From the NCBI GenBank assembly GCA_011317545.1, contig WUJK01000003.1, positions 868,001 to 932,000 of the forward strand: 64,000 nt of DNA. Direction: 5' to 3'. Shown here in pieces: positions 44,645 through 57,484 of the stretch. The notes under the pieces were generated by a model that was not told where the DNA came from, made no database searches, and saw only the letters and a program-made list of their open reading frames with translations. The stretch comes from Coniella vitis. Lineage: Eukaryota; Ascomycota; Sordariomycetes; Diaporthales; Schizoparmaceae. A program made the translations under genes and the position numbers. Each line of letters starts with the position of its first letter. The first letter of the stretch is position 1.

Positions 44645-47489
44645 ATGTCTTCTTCCAAAGAAGCTCCCCTCATCGACGCGATCGGCGTCCACGACCACCC
44701 CAGAATGTCCAGCGAGACCATCTCCTCCGTCTCGACCACGAGCATCGTCTTCGACCGCATTAGCGAACGCCTTGCCGGCCAGGCTCGCTCTTCTTCTAAG
44801 CGCCGTTCTTCGCCGAGTCCGCGCCGGACTCGTGCAAGACCATATGCCGATGACGAGACTCTCTCTGACTTCAACGACGATGATCCTCTCAAGCAAGAAA
44901 CCTCCAGCGACCTGGAGACGGGGCCCTTGATTGGCGACGGTGCTCTGACGCCCGCACAGCCCCAGCACATGGACAAGACTCTAAAGCGCATGGTTTTCTG
45001 CCTTGCTGGTGCCTTTGTTGCCGTTTGGGTCATTGCCCTTGCCATCTTTGTGTCTTCCAGATCCTACCAACACCCTTCCAACTTCGAACACGACCCGCAA
45101 GCTACTGTCTCGCGCGGTAGCGGTAAGAAGCTCACGCTTGACAGCATAATGGCTGGCTCTTGGCAGCCCAACTCGCACTCGCTGGCCTGGGTTGCAGGAC
45201 CCAATGGAGAAGATGGCCTGTTGCTGGAACAGGGCGGCTCCGCCGACGGGTATCTGGTGGTCGAGGACGTGAGAAAGAAGAACCCAGAGTCACAAGCAAG
45301 CGTTGGTGCCACGGATACAAAGGTGCTGATGAAGGATGGATTGTTCAGCTATGGTGGTTCGCAGTATCAAGCTACCAAGGCGACACCTAATGCCGAGATG
45401 AACAAGGTGCTCGTTAGCAGTGACCAGACACAGGTCTTTAGGCATTCTTTTACGGCCAGATACTGGATCTTTGACGTTGCATCCCAGACTGCCGAACCAC
45501 TGGTGCCTGGCGAACCCCACGCCATCATCCAGCTGGCCAAGTGGAGCCCAACTAGCAATGCGGTTGCATTTGTCAAGGAAAACAACTTGTATGTGCGGTT
45601 TGTTGGGAGTCAGGAAGTGCGTCAAATCACAAACGACGGAGGCGCCAACTATTTTTACGGAAAACCGGACTGGGTGTACGAGGAGGAAGTCATCGGAGGT
45701 GACAGTGCCACCTGGTGGTCACAAGATGGCAAGTTCCTCGCCTTCTTCAGAACGAACGATACTGCTGTGCCCATCTATGATGTCCAATATTACATCTCGA
45801 AGCCCAAGGGCAGCCAGACCGAAGCAGTCGAGAATTATCCGTCAGAGTTGGAGATGAAGTACCCCAAAGCTGGCGCGCCTAATCCAGTCGTCGATCTCCT
45901 GTTCTATGACCTGGATCAAGGCGACAAGTTCGAGGTCAACATTGATGGCGGCTTTGCAGATGATGACCGTCTTATCACCGAGGTTGTCTGGGCCGGTGAC
46001 AATGTCATTATCAAGGAAACAAACCGTGTGTCAGATGTTATGCGCGTCGTGCTTGTCGATGTGACTTCGCGGACCGGTAAGACTGTACGCACAGATGATT
46101 TTGGCAAGCTAGATGGTGGCTGGTTCGAGATCTCACAAAAGACACGCTACATTCCGGCTGATCCAACCAACCAACGACCATATGACGGCTACATTGACAC
46201 TGTCGTGTATGACAATGGTGACCATCTTGCTTATTTTACGCCTCTCGACAACCCCGTGCCAATCATGCTTACCAAGGGTCAGTGGGAAGTGGAAAATGCT
46301 CCGTCTGCGGTTGATCTGAACAAGAACCTCGTCTACTTTATTGGCACAAAGCAGTCCTCAATTCAACGCCATGCATACAGCGTTAAGCTGGACGGCACTG
46401 ACCTTGAGGCTGTGACGGATACTTCATCCGAGGGGTACTACGGCTTGTCCTTTTCCACAGGCGCCGGGTTTGCCTTGGTCAATTACCAGGGACCCAATAT
46501 TCCATGGCAAAAAGTCATTAGTACTCCCAGCAACTCTCTCCAGTTTGAGCACGTCATTGAACAGAATACCGAACTCGCCGATCGTGCCAAGAAGTACGAA
46601 CTCCCCATCAAAATCTATGGTACGCTCAAGGTCGACGAAGGCGTTGAGCTGAACTATGTTGAGCGCCGCCCGCCGCATTTCGACGCCAAAAAGAAGTACC
46701 CAGTCCTGTTCTTCCAGTACAGCGGTCCTGGCTCACAATCCGTCACCAAAAAGTTTGCCGTGGACTTCCAGTCCAACATTGCTAGCTTGGGATACATTTG
46801 TGTCACAGTGGATGGCCGCGGTACCGGTTTCATTGGGCGCAAAAACCGCGTGCTCGTCCGTGAGCACCTTGGATACTGGGAGTCCCACGACCAGATCGCG
46901 GCTGCCAAGCACTGGGCCTCGCTTTCCTATGTTGATCCCACCCGACTCGCTATTTGGGGCTGGTCCTTTGGTGGCTTCAACACACTCAAGACCCTCGAAC
47001 AAGATGCCGGGCAAACCTTTAGCTATGGCATGGCTGTGGCGCCAGTCACTGACTGGCGGTTCTATGACTCGATCTACACTGAGCGATACATGAAGACACC
47101 GCAAGAAAACGAGGATGGCTATGCGGGGACCGCCATCAGCAACGCCACGGCGCTTGGGCAAAACAAACGGTTCTTGATCATGCACGGAACTGGCGATGAC
47201 AATGTGCACGTGCAAAACACGCTGACGCTTCTTGACAAGCTGGATCTGGCCAGTGTTGAGAACTATGACGTGCATGTGTTTCCCGACAGCGACCACAGCA
47301 TATATTTCCACAATGCCAACAAAATTGTTTATGAAAGTAAGTTCCTTGAACCTTTCCCCGTCGGTGTTGGAAGCCACTTGCTAACGACTTGCAGAATTGC
47401 AAAATTGGATAATCAACGCGTTCAATGGCGAGTGGCTCAAGGTCAACAACCCGGTGCCTGTTGGCAAGAAGAGACGCGTTGAGATTTAG
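44645..47489 (+). CDS. dapB: vacuolar dipeptidyl aminopeptidase type IV (DapB/Dap2)
   Basis: Type II membrane serine exopeptidase of the S9B family that removes X-Pro/X-Ala dipeptides, expected in the vacuolar membrane. Exons 44645-47336 and 47395-47489 (928 aa). A cytosolic N-terminal tail of about 115 residues precedes one transmembrane helix (MVFCLAGAFVAVWVIALAIF, about 116-135). An eight-bladed propeller with DPP4 landmarks follows (KPDWVYEEEVIGG, DGGWFEISQ). The alpha/beta-hydrolase domain has the nucleophile loop GWSFGG (Ser about 774), the acid loop HGTGDDNVH (Asp 851/852) and the catalytic His in DSDHSIYF (about 884). The family usually has GWSYGG; the Phe variant is conservative. The last exon restores YEKLQNWIINAFNGEW. 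The ATG at 44645 is the first in frame. Confidence 0.95.
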
Positions 47490-48495
47490 ATTGGTCAGTC
47501 AGTAGTATGGGCCTACACTGACGTTTGAAATGGAATTCCTATATCGCATTGGGCATGGCGTTTAGCAGCATTTTCTTACTTGCAGTATATCCTCACATGA
47601 CGGCATGGCGGTTCACAGACATTTGCAAAGCACAAGTAGCACGTACGAAATGCCTTGGCCAGTCTTGACAGCCACATTCTCTCAGTAACAACAATACAAA
47701 TATTCCACCCTCCCATCGCAATATGCGCGTAACGTCCAATGAGCCTTTGAAAGGTACATGGTAATGCGAGCAATACTTTCTTCGACTCAAGTCCAACTTG
47801 GTTCCTACATAGTATTATCACATTCACAGTCGCTTTTCAGTATGGGGCTCGCAATCTATCATGATCGCCCAGCGGTAGAATTAGACTTTCGGAAGCCCCG
47901 CCAAGCGACTCAATATGATACAGTACACAGCCGTGCGGCCTTACAAGAAGAACACGGCTCTACCAAGGATCATAAGAGGCTCAGCGAGCCCTGGTTTATT
48001 ATACTTTGCTCAGGTCTTTTTCGAAACGCCTAGGCAATGGATGCATGGCATACAGTACCTACCTAGATACACAACTGTCCGCCACTTGACCTTATTGCCA
48101 TTTTGGAAGACACGGAGTGTGCAAGGTGCTCCTCCGGCCCAGTCTTCTTGGCTGCGCATGGGGCATATATGGAGACCCCTGGGTGGGTGGTATTGGGGAT
48201 ATTCTCCCATATTCAGCCGGCAGCACTGCAATTTCCGCGAATGTGGTGTCGGTGATAGAGACGCGGTGTGGTGAGAGGTCCTTATGACTCTGGAATAGGA
48301 TCTTCGACAAAGAGCGCTTCATTGTAGAGGTATCCTTGTAGTAAATGCCGAATCAGCGTATAAGTGACAGGAGGTTCTGTCTTCTTTTTCTTTGATTTTG
48401 CTTCCATATACCAACGCTGTTAAACATCTGCCACTCTTTTTCCTCTTCTTTTTCTACTTCTTGTGGCTGTCCCTTCCTGTCAGTTCTATTCAACC
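47490..48495. other. intergenic region
   Basis: 1 kb between DapB and the GH131 gene. No supported coding frame. One TACATAGTA motif lies at about 47806. Just before the GH131 start there is a CT-rich stretch (CTCTTTTTCCTCTTC at about 48434), a usual fungal promoter feature. Confidence 0.45.
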
Positions 48496-49551
48496 ATGCT
48501 CTTCTCTTCTCCCATCCTCGCGCTGAGCGCGCTGGCAGCTTCTGCATCCGCTTATCCCCCATCGCCACCGGCCAAAGCCAGCAGCGCCATCAAGTGCCCC
48601 GTCATTCTCGACGGCCGCGTCCCCTCCAACGCCACCCTCACCACCTTCGACACGGCCAACGGCATCTTCAACCCGGACTATGTCAAGGGCAACAACCTCT
48701 CCTGGAGCGACATTCTCCTTTTCCCCTCCGTCCCTCACTCACGCTTTGACGACGACGACGACGACGACGCAGCAGCAGCAGCCAACAAGCCCCTCGAAGT
48801 GACCATCAACAACGCCTCCGTCTACCAGTCCCAATACGGCTTCCGCCGCGCTGGGCTACTGTTTGCGAATGACTCCAACACGGGCAGTGTCGGGTACACG
48901 GGCGTCAAGACACTGCACTGGAGCGTGCGGCAGGATACGCAGCGGGCGCTGAATCTCAGCCACGAGTACTTGAATGTGTGGCATGAGAGCGCAGACTACA
49001 GCGCGGACCAAGTCATGTTCCAGGCGGGGACGATTCTGGCGCAGCCGGAATTGCCCAAGGAGACGTTCAAGGTGTTTGATCGCAACTCGAGCCTGGTGTG
49101 GAGTGTGGAAATGGACTTGACAGGGGGGTGGCAGAATTTTGCGGTCATGTTGGATGTTGTGAATAAGTGAGTAAAGAATATGTTCTGTTTTTTTAAGGGG
49201 GGGGGGGTTCTTTCCCCCTTCCCATCTCTTCTTCTTTGACGATGTGTTGAAATGAGAATGGTTTAACTAACCCGAGAACTATTTGCGAGAGCTGTGCTGA
49301 CCTTGTGATTGCTACAATACAGCACCATGCAAATCTACTATTCTGCGGGCACCGACGCGCTCAAGGCCGTCACTGACACGATTCCCAATGATCTGTCTGG
49401 CGACGGACAGTTCCAGATCGGCATGATCAAGAAGCCGACGGGGACATCGGATGTGGTCAATGCCGGGTACCAAGAGGCACCGTTCGAGGAAGGGCAAATC
49501 TATGGTGGGTTATTTGTGGAAGACAGCACTGGAGGCTGCATATCACTTTAG
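48496..49551 (+). CDS. secreted glycoside hydrolase family 131 beta-glucanase
   Basis: Exons 48496-49166 and 49323-49551 (299 aa). The signal peptide is MLFSSPILALSALAASASAY. The mature protein matches GH131: CPVILDGRVPSNATLTTFDT, then FNPDYVKGNNLSWSDILLFP, NSTG-like glycosylation sites and QIYGGLFVEDST at the end. GH131 enzymes are broad-specificity endo/exo beta-1,3-, 1,4- and 1,6-glucanases of fungi, acting on plant or fungal glucans outside the cell. An in-frame (GAC)n(GCA)n microsatellite encodes seven Asp followed by five Ala in a surface loop (about residues 89-100). The intron contains a run of G (about 49197-49207). The splice junction falls in an Asn codon (VVNNTMQIYYSAG). No carbohydrate-binding module is attached. 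Confidence 0.9.
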
Positions 49552-49900
49552 AGGGAGGAAATGGCTAGATGAAGGGTTCTCATGGTTAACGCAAAGGGAA
49601 GAATGGAGGGTGAGGACGTGGGAGGGTGTTGATGGGAAAACAATTTGATGTGATGTATATTATGTGACAGAATGTTTTATACACGACTATCCAGCTTTGC
49701 GTATATAGATAGTATTGTCAACACTGGAAATTTACGAATCGAGAATGTGTCTATGACACTGATCGAGTGTTTCTTACTTTTCAATTCCCTCGCTGGAAAG
49801 CTTATTAGCATATCGATATTGTCCTGTGTTTGAGGCAGCAGTACGCATTCAGCCAACAGCTCGGGACTCAACTCCTGTCCGAAAGCAGCATGAGTTATAT
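49552..49900. other. short flank between GH131 and the retrotransposon
   Basis: 349 bp holding the GH131 3' end. A minus-strand frame from the element boundary down to 49677 is open (…SPELLAECVLLPQTQDNID…) and continues across the empty insertion site, but it has no recognised homologue. A plus-strand frame is open here too. Confidence 0.4.
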
Positions 49901-49905
49901 CCAGT
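49901..49905 (+). repeat. target-site duplication, left copy
   Basis: CCAGT immediately left of the left LTR. It is matched by CCAGT at 57721-57725 immediately right of the other LTR. Five bp is the usual duplication length for Ty1/copia integration. Confidence 0.85.
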
Positions 49906-50120
49906 TAAGAAAATAAAGTGTGCACAAAGCTTAGTCATCAGCTGAAACAGGCGAAACAAAAGAGAGGTCAAAAGAGTATATATATTCTATATATCTAGCT
50001 ATAAAAAAGAGCTATTATTCGAATATTTAAGTATCGCCGAAGCTATTATTCTGCTTATATAAACCCTATTATCAGGCTAATATAATAGCTTTCGGGTTAG
50101 GGTTAAATGCTACGTTTATA
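49906..50120 (-). repeat. 3' LTR (left), 215 bp
   Basis: Same length as 57506-57720. In element orientation it starts TATAAACGTAGCATT and ends TTTATTTTCTTA. Its outer part (49906-49975) is free of RIP (GTGCACAAAGCTTAGTCATC), while its inner part is mutated. Differences from the other LTR are nearly all C-T/G-A transitions. Confidence 0.88.
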
Positions 50121-50263
50121 TACCCCCTAACTAGTAAGGATATCGCTAGTTGTACTAATAGCAGCCTAGTATATACTTTAATATATATTCGTCGCGTTTT
50201 ACTAATTTAAGATTCCTTCTCTTTCTCCTTTAGATTAACTTAAACTTATAAACTATAAATTAA

Positions 50264-51826
50264 ATATAACTATTATTTAACGTACCTAATTATATACTAA
50301 TTAACGCTTTAACCCGTAAATCTAGCGATATAGGTATAAACTATTCTATAAATAACGATCCTAATATCCCGATTCGCCCTTTTTTATCCTTTAATAACGT
50401 TTTTAATTATAATACTATTTCCGCGCCTAATAAGGTCGAAGAGGTACCTAGCTCCGAATTTAATAATCTAATAGACGGAATCTACCCTTTATAGGAGTTT
50501 ACTAATATAATAAAAGAGGACGATAGAGTAATAAGTTAACCTAACGATTTAGCCCGGTTAATTAATATTATTATTACTAGTATTAACTCTAACGCCGGCG
50601 ATAATAACCCTTTTTATCCGTCCCGTACTAGTTATTCCCTCGGTAAGTCTTCTTATTTAGGCTTATCTTATACGAATCGGTCGACTAATCTTAAAGTTAT
50701 AGATAATATCTATACGTTTACTAGTAATAATACTATTCCCTGCGCCGATTCTCCCTGGAAACGGGTATTTAGAAAGTCTCCTTATACCCCTATTAAGAGA
50801 ACTAAATCGTAGGTTACTAGTAGTTTTAAACCTATTAACTCTCGCCCCCGGAAACCCCTTCCTTAGGCTTAACCTTAACCTTTAGTTAACGACGACGATA
50901 ATAATAATAATATTAATAACGCTACTTTATCCGCTATTATTATCCCTTCTTACCGCCCTAAGACCGTTTATAAGTATACGATTATTATTATTAAGGAGGG
51001 CTAAATTAAGCGCCTAACTCCCTATATCGCCTATATTAAGAGCTATAATAGTAGTAATAATAACGGTAAATATATCTCTACCTCTAACGCCCCTAATTAT
51101 AACCGTTACTATAAGCAGAATTATACCTATATACCTATCCCCCCCGTCCTTAAGCCCTTTATAGATCGAATCTTCCGTTTTAAATATATTACTTAAGGTA
51201 TCGAAGGAAACCTTAATCTTAATAATAAAAAGGCGGTATCCGGTACCGAAATAAAGGCTAGTTACGCTTTTTAGGTATAGAAAGCTACCCTTAAGCTATA
51301 GGAAGGGGGATAATTTAATAGTTTAAACGGCTTACCTAATAATATAGTTTCTACCGCCGATTATACCGAGCTAAAAGGTATTACTAACCGTCTTTATAAC
51401 GATCTCCGCTAGGTTAAGGAGTTACTTAATACGAGTAAAAGGGCTAGATAATAGTTAAATAAGCGGAAAGATAAGCTTATATATAGTATTAAGGATTATA
51501 AGGCTATATATCTTATTTTAGAGGAGGAGAAGGTAAGTCTATAAACTAGGATAACCGGTTTTAAACGAGAGAGGACCCGATTTATAGATAAAATTACCGC
51601 TTTATAAGAGGAGAATATTAACTTATAAGGAGAAAGGACCTGTTTAAGGGAGGAGAATACTTCTTTATAGGCTAATTCGGACGATTACGATCTATATAAG
51701 AAAGCTTCTACTTAATAAGAATAAAGAATTACTTATAATAAGGCTACTTTAGAGATAATAAAGGTCCTTAATAAAATTCTCCCTAAGTTAAAGGTCTAAA
51801 GTATAGAGTTTAAGTATTTATATTAA
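50264..51826 (+). pseudogene. antisense ORF of the copia element, about 520 codons, RIP-degraded
   Basis: A single plus-strand frame runs from about 50264 (or an ATG-derived ATA nearby) to the double stop at 51824-51829 with no indel. It is broken only by roughly two dozen TAA/TAG codons and no TGA. RIP turns CAA/CAG into TAA/TAG, so these are most simply former Gln (some possibly Trp) codons. Visible content includes PSSEFNNLIDGIYPL, a Ser/Arg/Pro segment (CADSPWKRVFRKSPYTPIKR), an Asn/Asp-rich patch, and a C-terminal region of about 100 residues with heptad-like E/K/R/L spacing (KDKLIYSIKDYKAI, then LREENTSL) suggesting a coiled coil. It lies tail-to-tail with gag-pol. I recognise no homologue. 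The opposite orientation to gag-pol is certain; function is unknown. Confidence 0.7.
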
Positions 51827-51879
51827 TAAAAAAGGGGTTTTTAATATATCCTTTTATTATTTTATTATAATATTATAAT

Positions 51880-54800
51880 TATTTTATACTTAAATAATTA
51901 TAGTTAAATCTTAAAGATTTAAGAGAGCTCTAAAATACTTAAATTAAGCTCGATCTAGCGGTTTAGTTAAACCGTCGGCTAGTATTTATTTTATAAGTAA
52001 ATATATAACTTTAAATATACCTTTTTAATACTCCTATTTAAGCTATAGTTAACTAATATTAATATACCTAAGCTTTATACTAATTTTCTCGCGTTTAGCT
52101 ACTACTAGCTATATTATCTACTAGTTATTATAGTAGATATTCTATATCTCCCTAAGGTTTATAGAGATATCTCGAAGTAGGCGTTTAAACGCTATTATTT
52201 CCTTTACTATTAAAGATAAGGTATTAAGCTCCGCTTCTATAGTAGATATAGCGATTATAGATTATTTACCTAATTTCTAAGCGATTATACCCCCGAATAG
52301 TATAAATATATATCTAAATATAGACTTTCGGTCCTCTATATCGTCTATAAAGGACGAATCTCCCGATATATATAATACTTATACTTTAGGAGCTATATTA
52401 TTATACTAAATACCTAGGAATCTAGTTCTATAGAGGTATCTAATTACCTAATCGGTAGCCTTATAATACGCTTAACTTAGGTTTATAAGGAAACGAGAAA
52501 GAAATAAGTATATAAATATTACGTTTAAATATAGTATAATAGCTATATAGAGGATAGAACCGATCTTCTCTTAATATAACTTTACTTCTTCCTTTATAAC
52601 CTTACCTATATTCTTTTTAAGTTTAGTAAAGGGCGAGATTAGTAAGTAAGGTAGAAATACTAATATATCCGTTAAACCGAACTTTTTAGCTACCTTTTCG
52701 ATATAGGTATTATAAAGAAGGCGAATAGTTATTTTGCTTCGGTTATATATTATTCGGATACTTAGGAACTATTCGGCTAGTCCTTAGTTAACGATATTGT
52801 ATACCTCGGTAATACCCTCTTTAATCCTTATTACTTCTACCTTAGCCGATTATAGATAAAATATTAAGATATTATCTATATAGAATAATAAAGTAATCTT
52901 ATTATCTCTGCTTTTAAATATATATAGTTCTTTAGATAACGGCTTAAGCTTAAGTTCTCTAAGGGTATTATAAAGGTCTTTATACTATATAAGGGGCGAA
53001 TCGCGTAAACTATAGAGTATTTTCTTTAACTTAGCGACTTTATTAATAACTTTAAATCCGTCTAATAGTTTAATATATACTTCCTCTCGTCCTTCTCTAT
53101 TAGCGTTAAGGAACGCTCCGGTTATATCTATTTAGTCTACCTCTAGGTCCTTTTAAGCCGTAATAGCTATAAGTATACGAAAAGCGCGTATTATAAGTAT
53201 TATAGTATAGGTATCGAAGATATTAGTATCCTATAGATCTCCTCTTACGTAAATCCGTACCTTAAATAAGGATAGGATACTATTACTGTCTATTTTATAG
53301 CGAAATACCTACTTAAGTAGTAATAGCTTATTATATACCTTCGCCTTATCGACTTTCTCCTATATATATATAATCGTTAACTAGTATATCTCCTTTCTTA
53401 TAGCCTTAAACTATTAATTACGGAAAGATAACTTCTAAGCTTATACTTAGTTTAATAGTTCTTTAAGTAGGTTATTAATATACTAGGGATATAATATAAA
53501 CTTAGTAATTTTATCCTATATCTAACTAAGCGTATTATTAGTATTAACCGCCGCTATAAATATAGCGTATAATATAGCGTATTTTATATCTAGTTCCGGC
53601 TATATATCTACTAGTATAATAGCTAGATAAGCCTATTATCGCCTAAACGGGTAAAATACGCTTATAAAGGCGAACGGCCTTCGAATAAATAGCTTAAGTA
53701 GCTCGGAGTTCTTTCTTTTATACCTATAAATAGGCGTTTATTTAAATACCCTTTATATTAATACTCTCTATCTATTAGATCTCCGTAAAAAGGGCGGAAT
53801 ATCCTATTATATATCCTCCTCGGTTCTAATAATTAGATATCTCTAATTAATTAGATTATCTTAGCTATCTATAAGTAATAGTTATTATAATTAAGGCTTA
53901 AACTAGTAGTCCTCGTTATATATTAATAATTAATGCTTTAGTAGTTCCTCGACTTTAAGGGGTAATTTATCTACCTTAGCTAGTTATATATTACTAATAG
54001 GATTTATATCTATAGATTATTTATCTTCTCTAGCTATAAAGCTAATAGGGTCTTTATCTACTTTAGTATTACTACTAATAGGGTCTATTTAAGTTCGTAT
54101 ATATATAAAAGCGTTATTTTATTATAGCTAAATATAATCGTTTAAGCTTTAATAGCGATTAGAGAGTTATAAGTTCTCTATACTTAACTTAGGTATAGGT
54201 ATATCCTTTATAATCTAATCCGGAATACCTTTTAAACTATCTATATAAGGCTATTTACCCCCTAATTCTAAGGGCGGATTAATATTAGCGTATATTATAT
54301 ATAGGTTTAAATCGGTTATTAAAGACGGGAAGGTATAATATTCTCCTACGTTTACTTAAATATATAAAGTATCTAAAATCTCCTCTAATCTCGTCTTCTA
54401 TAATAATATTTTCTCGAATTAATAATTAGGAAGGGGCTATTTAAGCTTCTCCTTTAATAGGTTATAGAAGATTATCTTATTAAACTAAATATTCCTTATT
54501 ATATATACTATATCTATAGAGGGTATCTATACTCTAAAGATATTTAAGGCGATATAGCCTATAAGATATCTAATATATATACGTTCCGCCGTTTTTATCT
54601 CTTTCCTAAAGTTTCCTACTTCTCTTTCTACTTTAAGTATATAGGTACAATAGCCGTAGGTATAGATATAGCTCTAGTTAGGGCGAAGGTCCTTATCTAA
54701 TAGCGTTATTAGTATATTCCGACGAAACTATCCCTTAAATAGACTATTTAGGGATTACTAATACTTTATTACCGCTAGGCTAATATTATATAAATAGGCT

Positions 54801-57417
54801 GCTATTTTTATCGCTTCGGGCTATAGATAAGATAGTAGGTTTATAGATAATAGTATTATTAATTATTTCTTAATTAATTCGCGCCCTATTTTCTCGGCTA
54901 TACTATTAGGCTCTTTTATATATAAAGGGGTTATTTTAAGCTCGATTCCTACCTCCTAGTACTATCGTATATAAGCTATATTATAGTTTATATATAGAAT
55001 AGCGGCTTTACCGTTTTAGCGGATTTTATATATATTAAGCTAAAACTACTAGTATACCTAAGCGATAAAGTTATAAACTAAGCTAAAGACTATCGGTCCT
55101 ATCTTATTTATAGCTATAGAGATAAAGAATTTGCCTAAGAACTCGTCCTTAAATACTATTATATACCTAGCCTCTCCTATACCCGGGTAAAATATAAATA
55201 TATCCTAATAAACCCTCTAAAAGGGCTTAGGGCTAGTATTTTTAGACGGTCCTCGGTATATAACTCGAGTTAGGAACGCTTTCGTATAATATTCGTAATT
55301 TAGTCTTCGTATACCGTTTATTTTAATTCCGCAGGCTTATTAAACTAGCTTTTATAATACTTATACGCCTAAATAGCCTAAATATAAATACTATAGGTAC
55401 TCCGAATCCTCTTAGTCTTTAAGTAGATTAAAAGATAAACGAAATAATAAATTCGAAATAGGTAAATATAATATACCGGCTTTATTAAACGGAATAAAAG
55501 AGGGTAATAATAGATAGGAGGAGTAATATAGAATATATTTAAAGAAGGCTAAGTTAAAATACCTTTTTAGGGTTACTAGAACTTTATTATCGCTTAAATC
55601 GCCTAAATACAATGTATAATTAAAACTATAATATTAAACTCCCCTTTTAGCTAATAACGCTTTAGAGATAATATTTATATAAAAACCTTCTACTAAATAT
55701 ACCTTTTTAAGAATAAGGTTATATATTTTATTATTAAGGTATTATTTAATAATTCGTATACTATATCCCTTAACTAGGAATAAGGTATTATTTATACTAA
55801 TAGTTATACTATTATCTTTAGGGACGAATAACCTATCCTTTAGAAGTAAGATACTATTAATAAGGTATATAGCTCTATAATTATCTAAAATAATACTTTA
55901 TAAGAGGTTATAATAGCCTTCCTCGATTATAAAGAAGGCTTTATTAAACTAATTCTAAAAGAGTAGGTTTAGGTTAATTACTATTATAATTTAGGCTAAA
56001 TAGGATTATAATAACTAAGATAAAGAGACTATATATATTATACTTTATATAAATATATGTATAAAATATAGTATAATTAAAGGAAAAGATATAAAGAAAT
56101 AGAGTATACGGGCGTTCTAAGCCCCGTTTATCCTTTAAGGTATCCTCCTATATACTTATTATCTTTATTATTACTATTCGTTTACCCTAATCGGCCTAAA
56201 CTACCTAAACTAGGAAAGTCTAATAGGTTCTAGCCGTTAAATAGCTACTTCTTCGTAATAAGTTTACTAATAAGGTATTTATATTACCTTAATCCTAACT
56301 TCTACTATATATAGTAGATCTCTTTCTTATTTAGTATAGCCTCCGCGTTATCCGGTTTCGTCCTATTATATACCTATCTAAGCCGCTAATAGGTTTATAA
56401 TTACTAGCTATAGTAATAAGATAGAGTTTTATATAGATACTTATAATCTAAACGCTTCTTATTAATAAAGGATCTACCGGAATTATCGTTTTATACCGAG
56501 TTAATATAGATTAGTATACTAAATACGTTAATACCCGTCTTTAACCCTTTATTAAAGATTAAATCGATTAAGAAAAGGGTAGAATAAGCCTTAGAGTAAT
56601 ACTTAATAGATAGGATATTCTTATTAATTACCTAGTTTATAATATAATCCTATAATATTCGAGTTACCTAATTTAAAGCTAGGCGATATTAAATAGCTAT
56701 AAGGAATAGCTCCGTAGTATATATTCCTATAGCTTTAGGGAGGTTATTTACTTTAGCTTAAATATACGCCTATATATATTTATTTAGCTATTTAAAAGCT
56801 AAAGTCGGATATCTAGCCTTCTCGAGAACTATAAGATATTTTTAGTAAATAAAGTTTTATATAATAATATCCGAAGGTAATAATTCCTCCTTTAGTTTCT
56901 TTATAAGGTCCTTAAATATCTATTAACCTTTAATTTTAGCGAGGTTTATACGAATAGGCTAAAGTAGAGAGTCTAGGACCGTCTTATTAATCTAGGTAGT
57001 AATCTTTTCGAGAGCTATTTTCTTCTCCTTCTCGGCCGATAAACTAATTTAGTAGTTTCGGACCTATTTATTATAGAAACGCTAGCGTTATTCCTATATC
57101 GAAGGTACGAATCCCTCGTCTAAGTTATCGTAAATCTTCTTATAATCGTTAAGAAGACCTCCGTATAGTATTTTATCCGATTATACTTATATAGGTATAC
57201 TTAAACTAGTTATTTATATATTAAGGTCTTTAGGGTTTATATCGGATTAGATACCTTTTTATTAATAATAGGCCCTAAGTATAGCGTATTATACCGGAAA
57301 AGTAATAGAATCCGTATATTTTACCTAATATTTAAAGTCCTCTAAAGCTATCGTAAGAAAAATAGGTCCTTACGGCTTAGATAGTCGGTTTATACTATTA
57401 TTAGGGATTAAAGATAT
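51880..57417 (-). pseudogene. copia gag-pol, RIP-inactivated
   Basis: Minus-strand remnants appear in order. A gag-like start lies near 57417 (ATA for ATG, then SLIPNNSINRLS), followed by a charged gag region, the integrase core around 54.5-55.6 kb (GLDIVGPIS), a linker, reverse transcriptase around 52.6-53.4 kb (VYIKLLDGF; LLFYIDNILIF) and RNase H around 52.1-52.4 kb (SSFIDDIEDRKSIF; STIEAELNTLSL). It ends after ADGLTKPLDRA near 51.9 kb. Dozens of TAA/TAG stops interrupt it, matching Gln and Trp positions of the family. The exact gag start and final stop are uncertain. The locus cannot encode an active polyprotein. Confidence 0.85.
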
Positions 57418-57484
57418 TAAATAAAAGTGATTTTAACTAGTAAGCTTATACGTTTACTTAGGAAAAGGAGATTCCAGCCGTTTA

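Noticed and set aside
49919..50112. Shorter 194-bp LTR definition with TG...CA ends
   Set aside because: The direct repeat clearly extends to 215 bp on both copies. Only the longer definition gives a matching 5-bp target duplication and a PBS directly abutting the LTR.
55412..55612. 66-codon minus-strand ORF within the copia element
   Set aside because: An accidental open stretch in RIP-mutated DNA; the surrounding integrase remnants carry stops.
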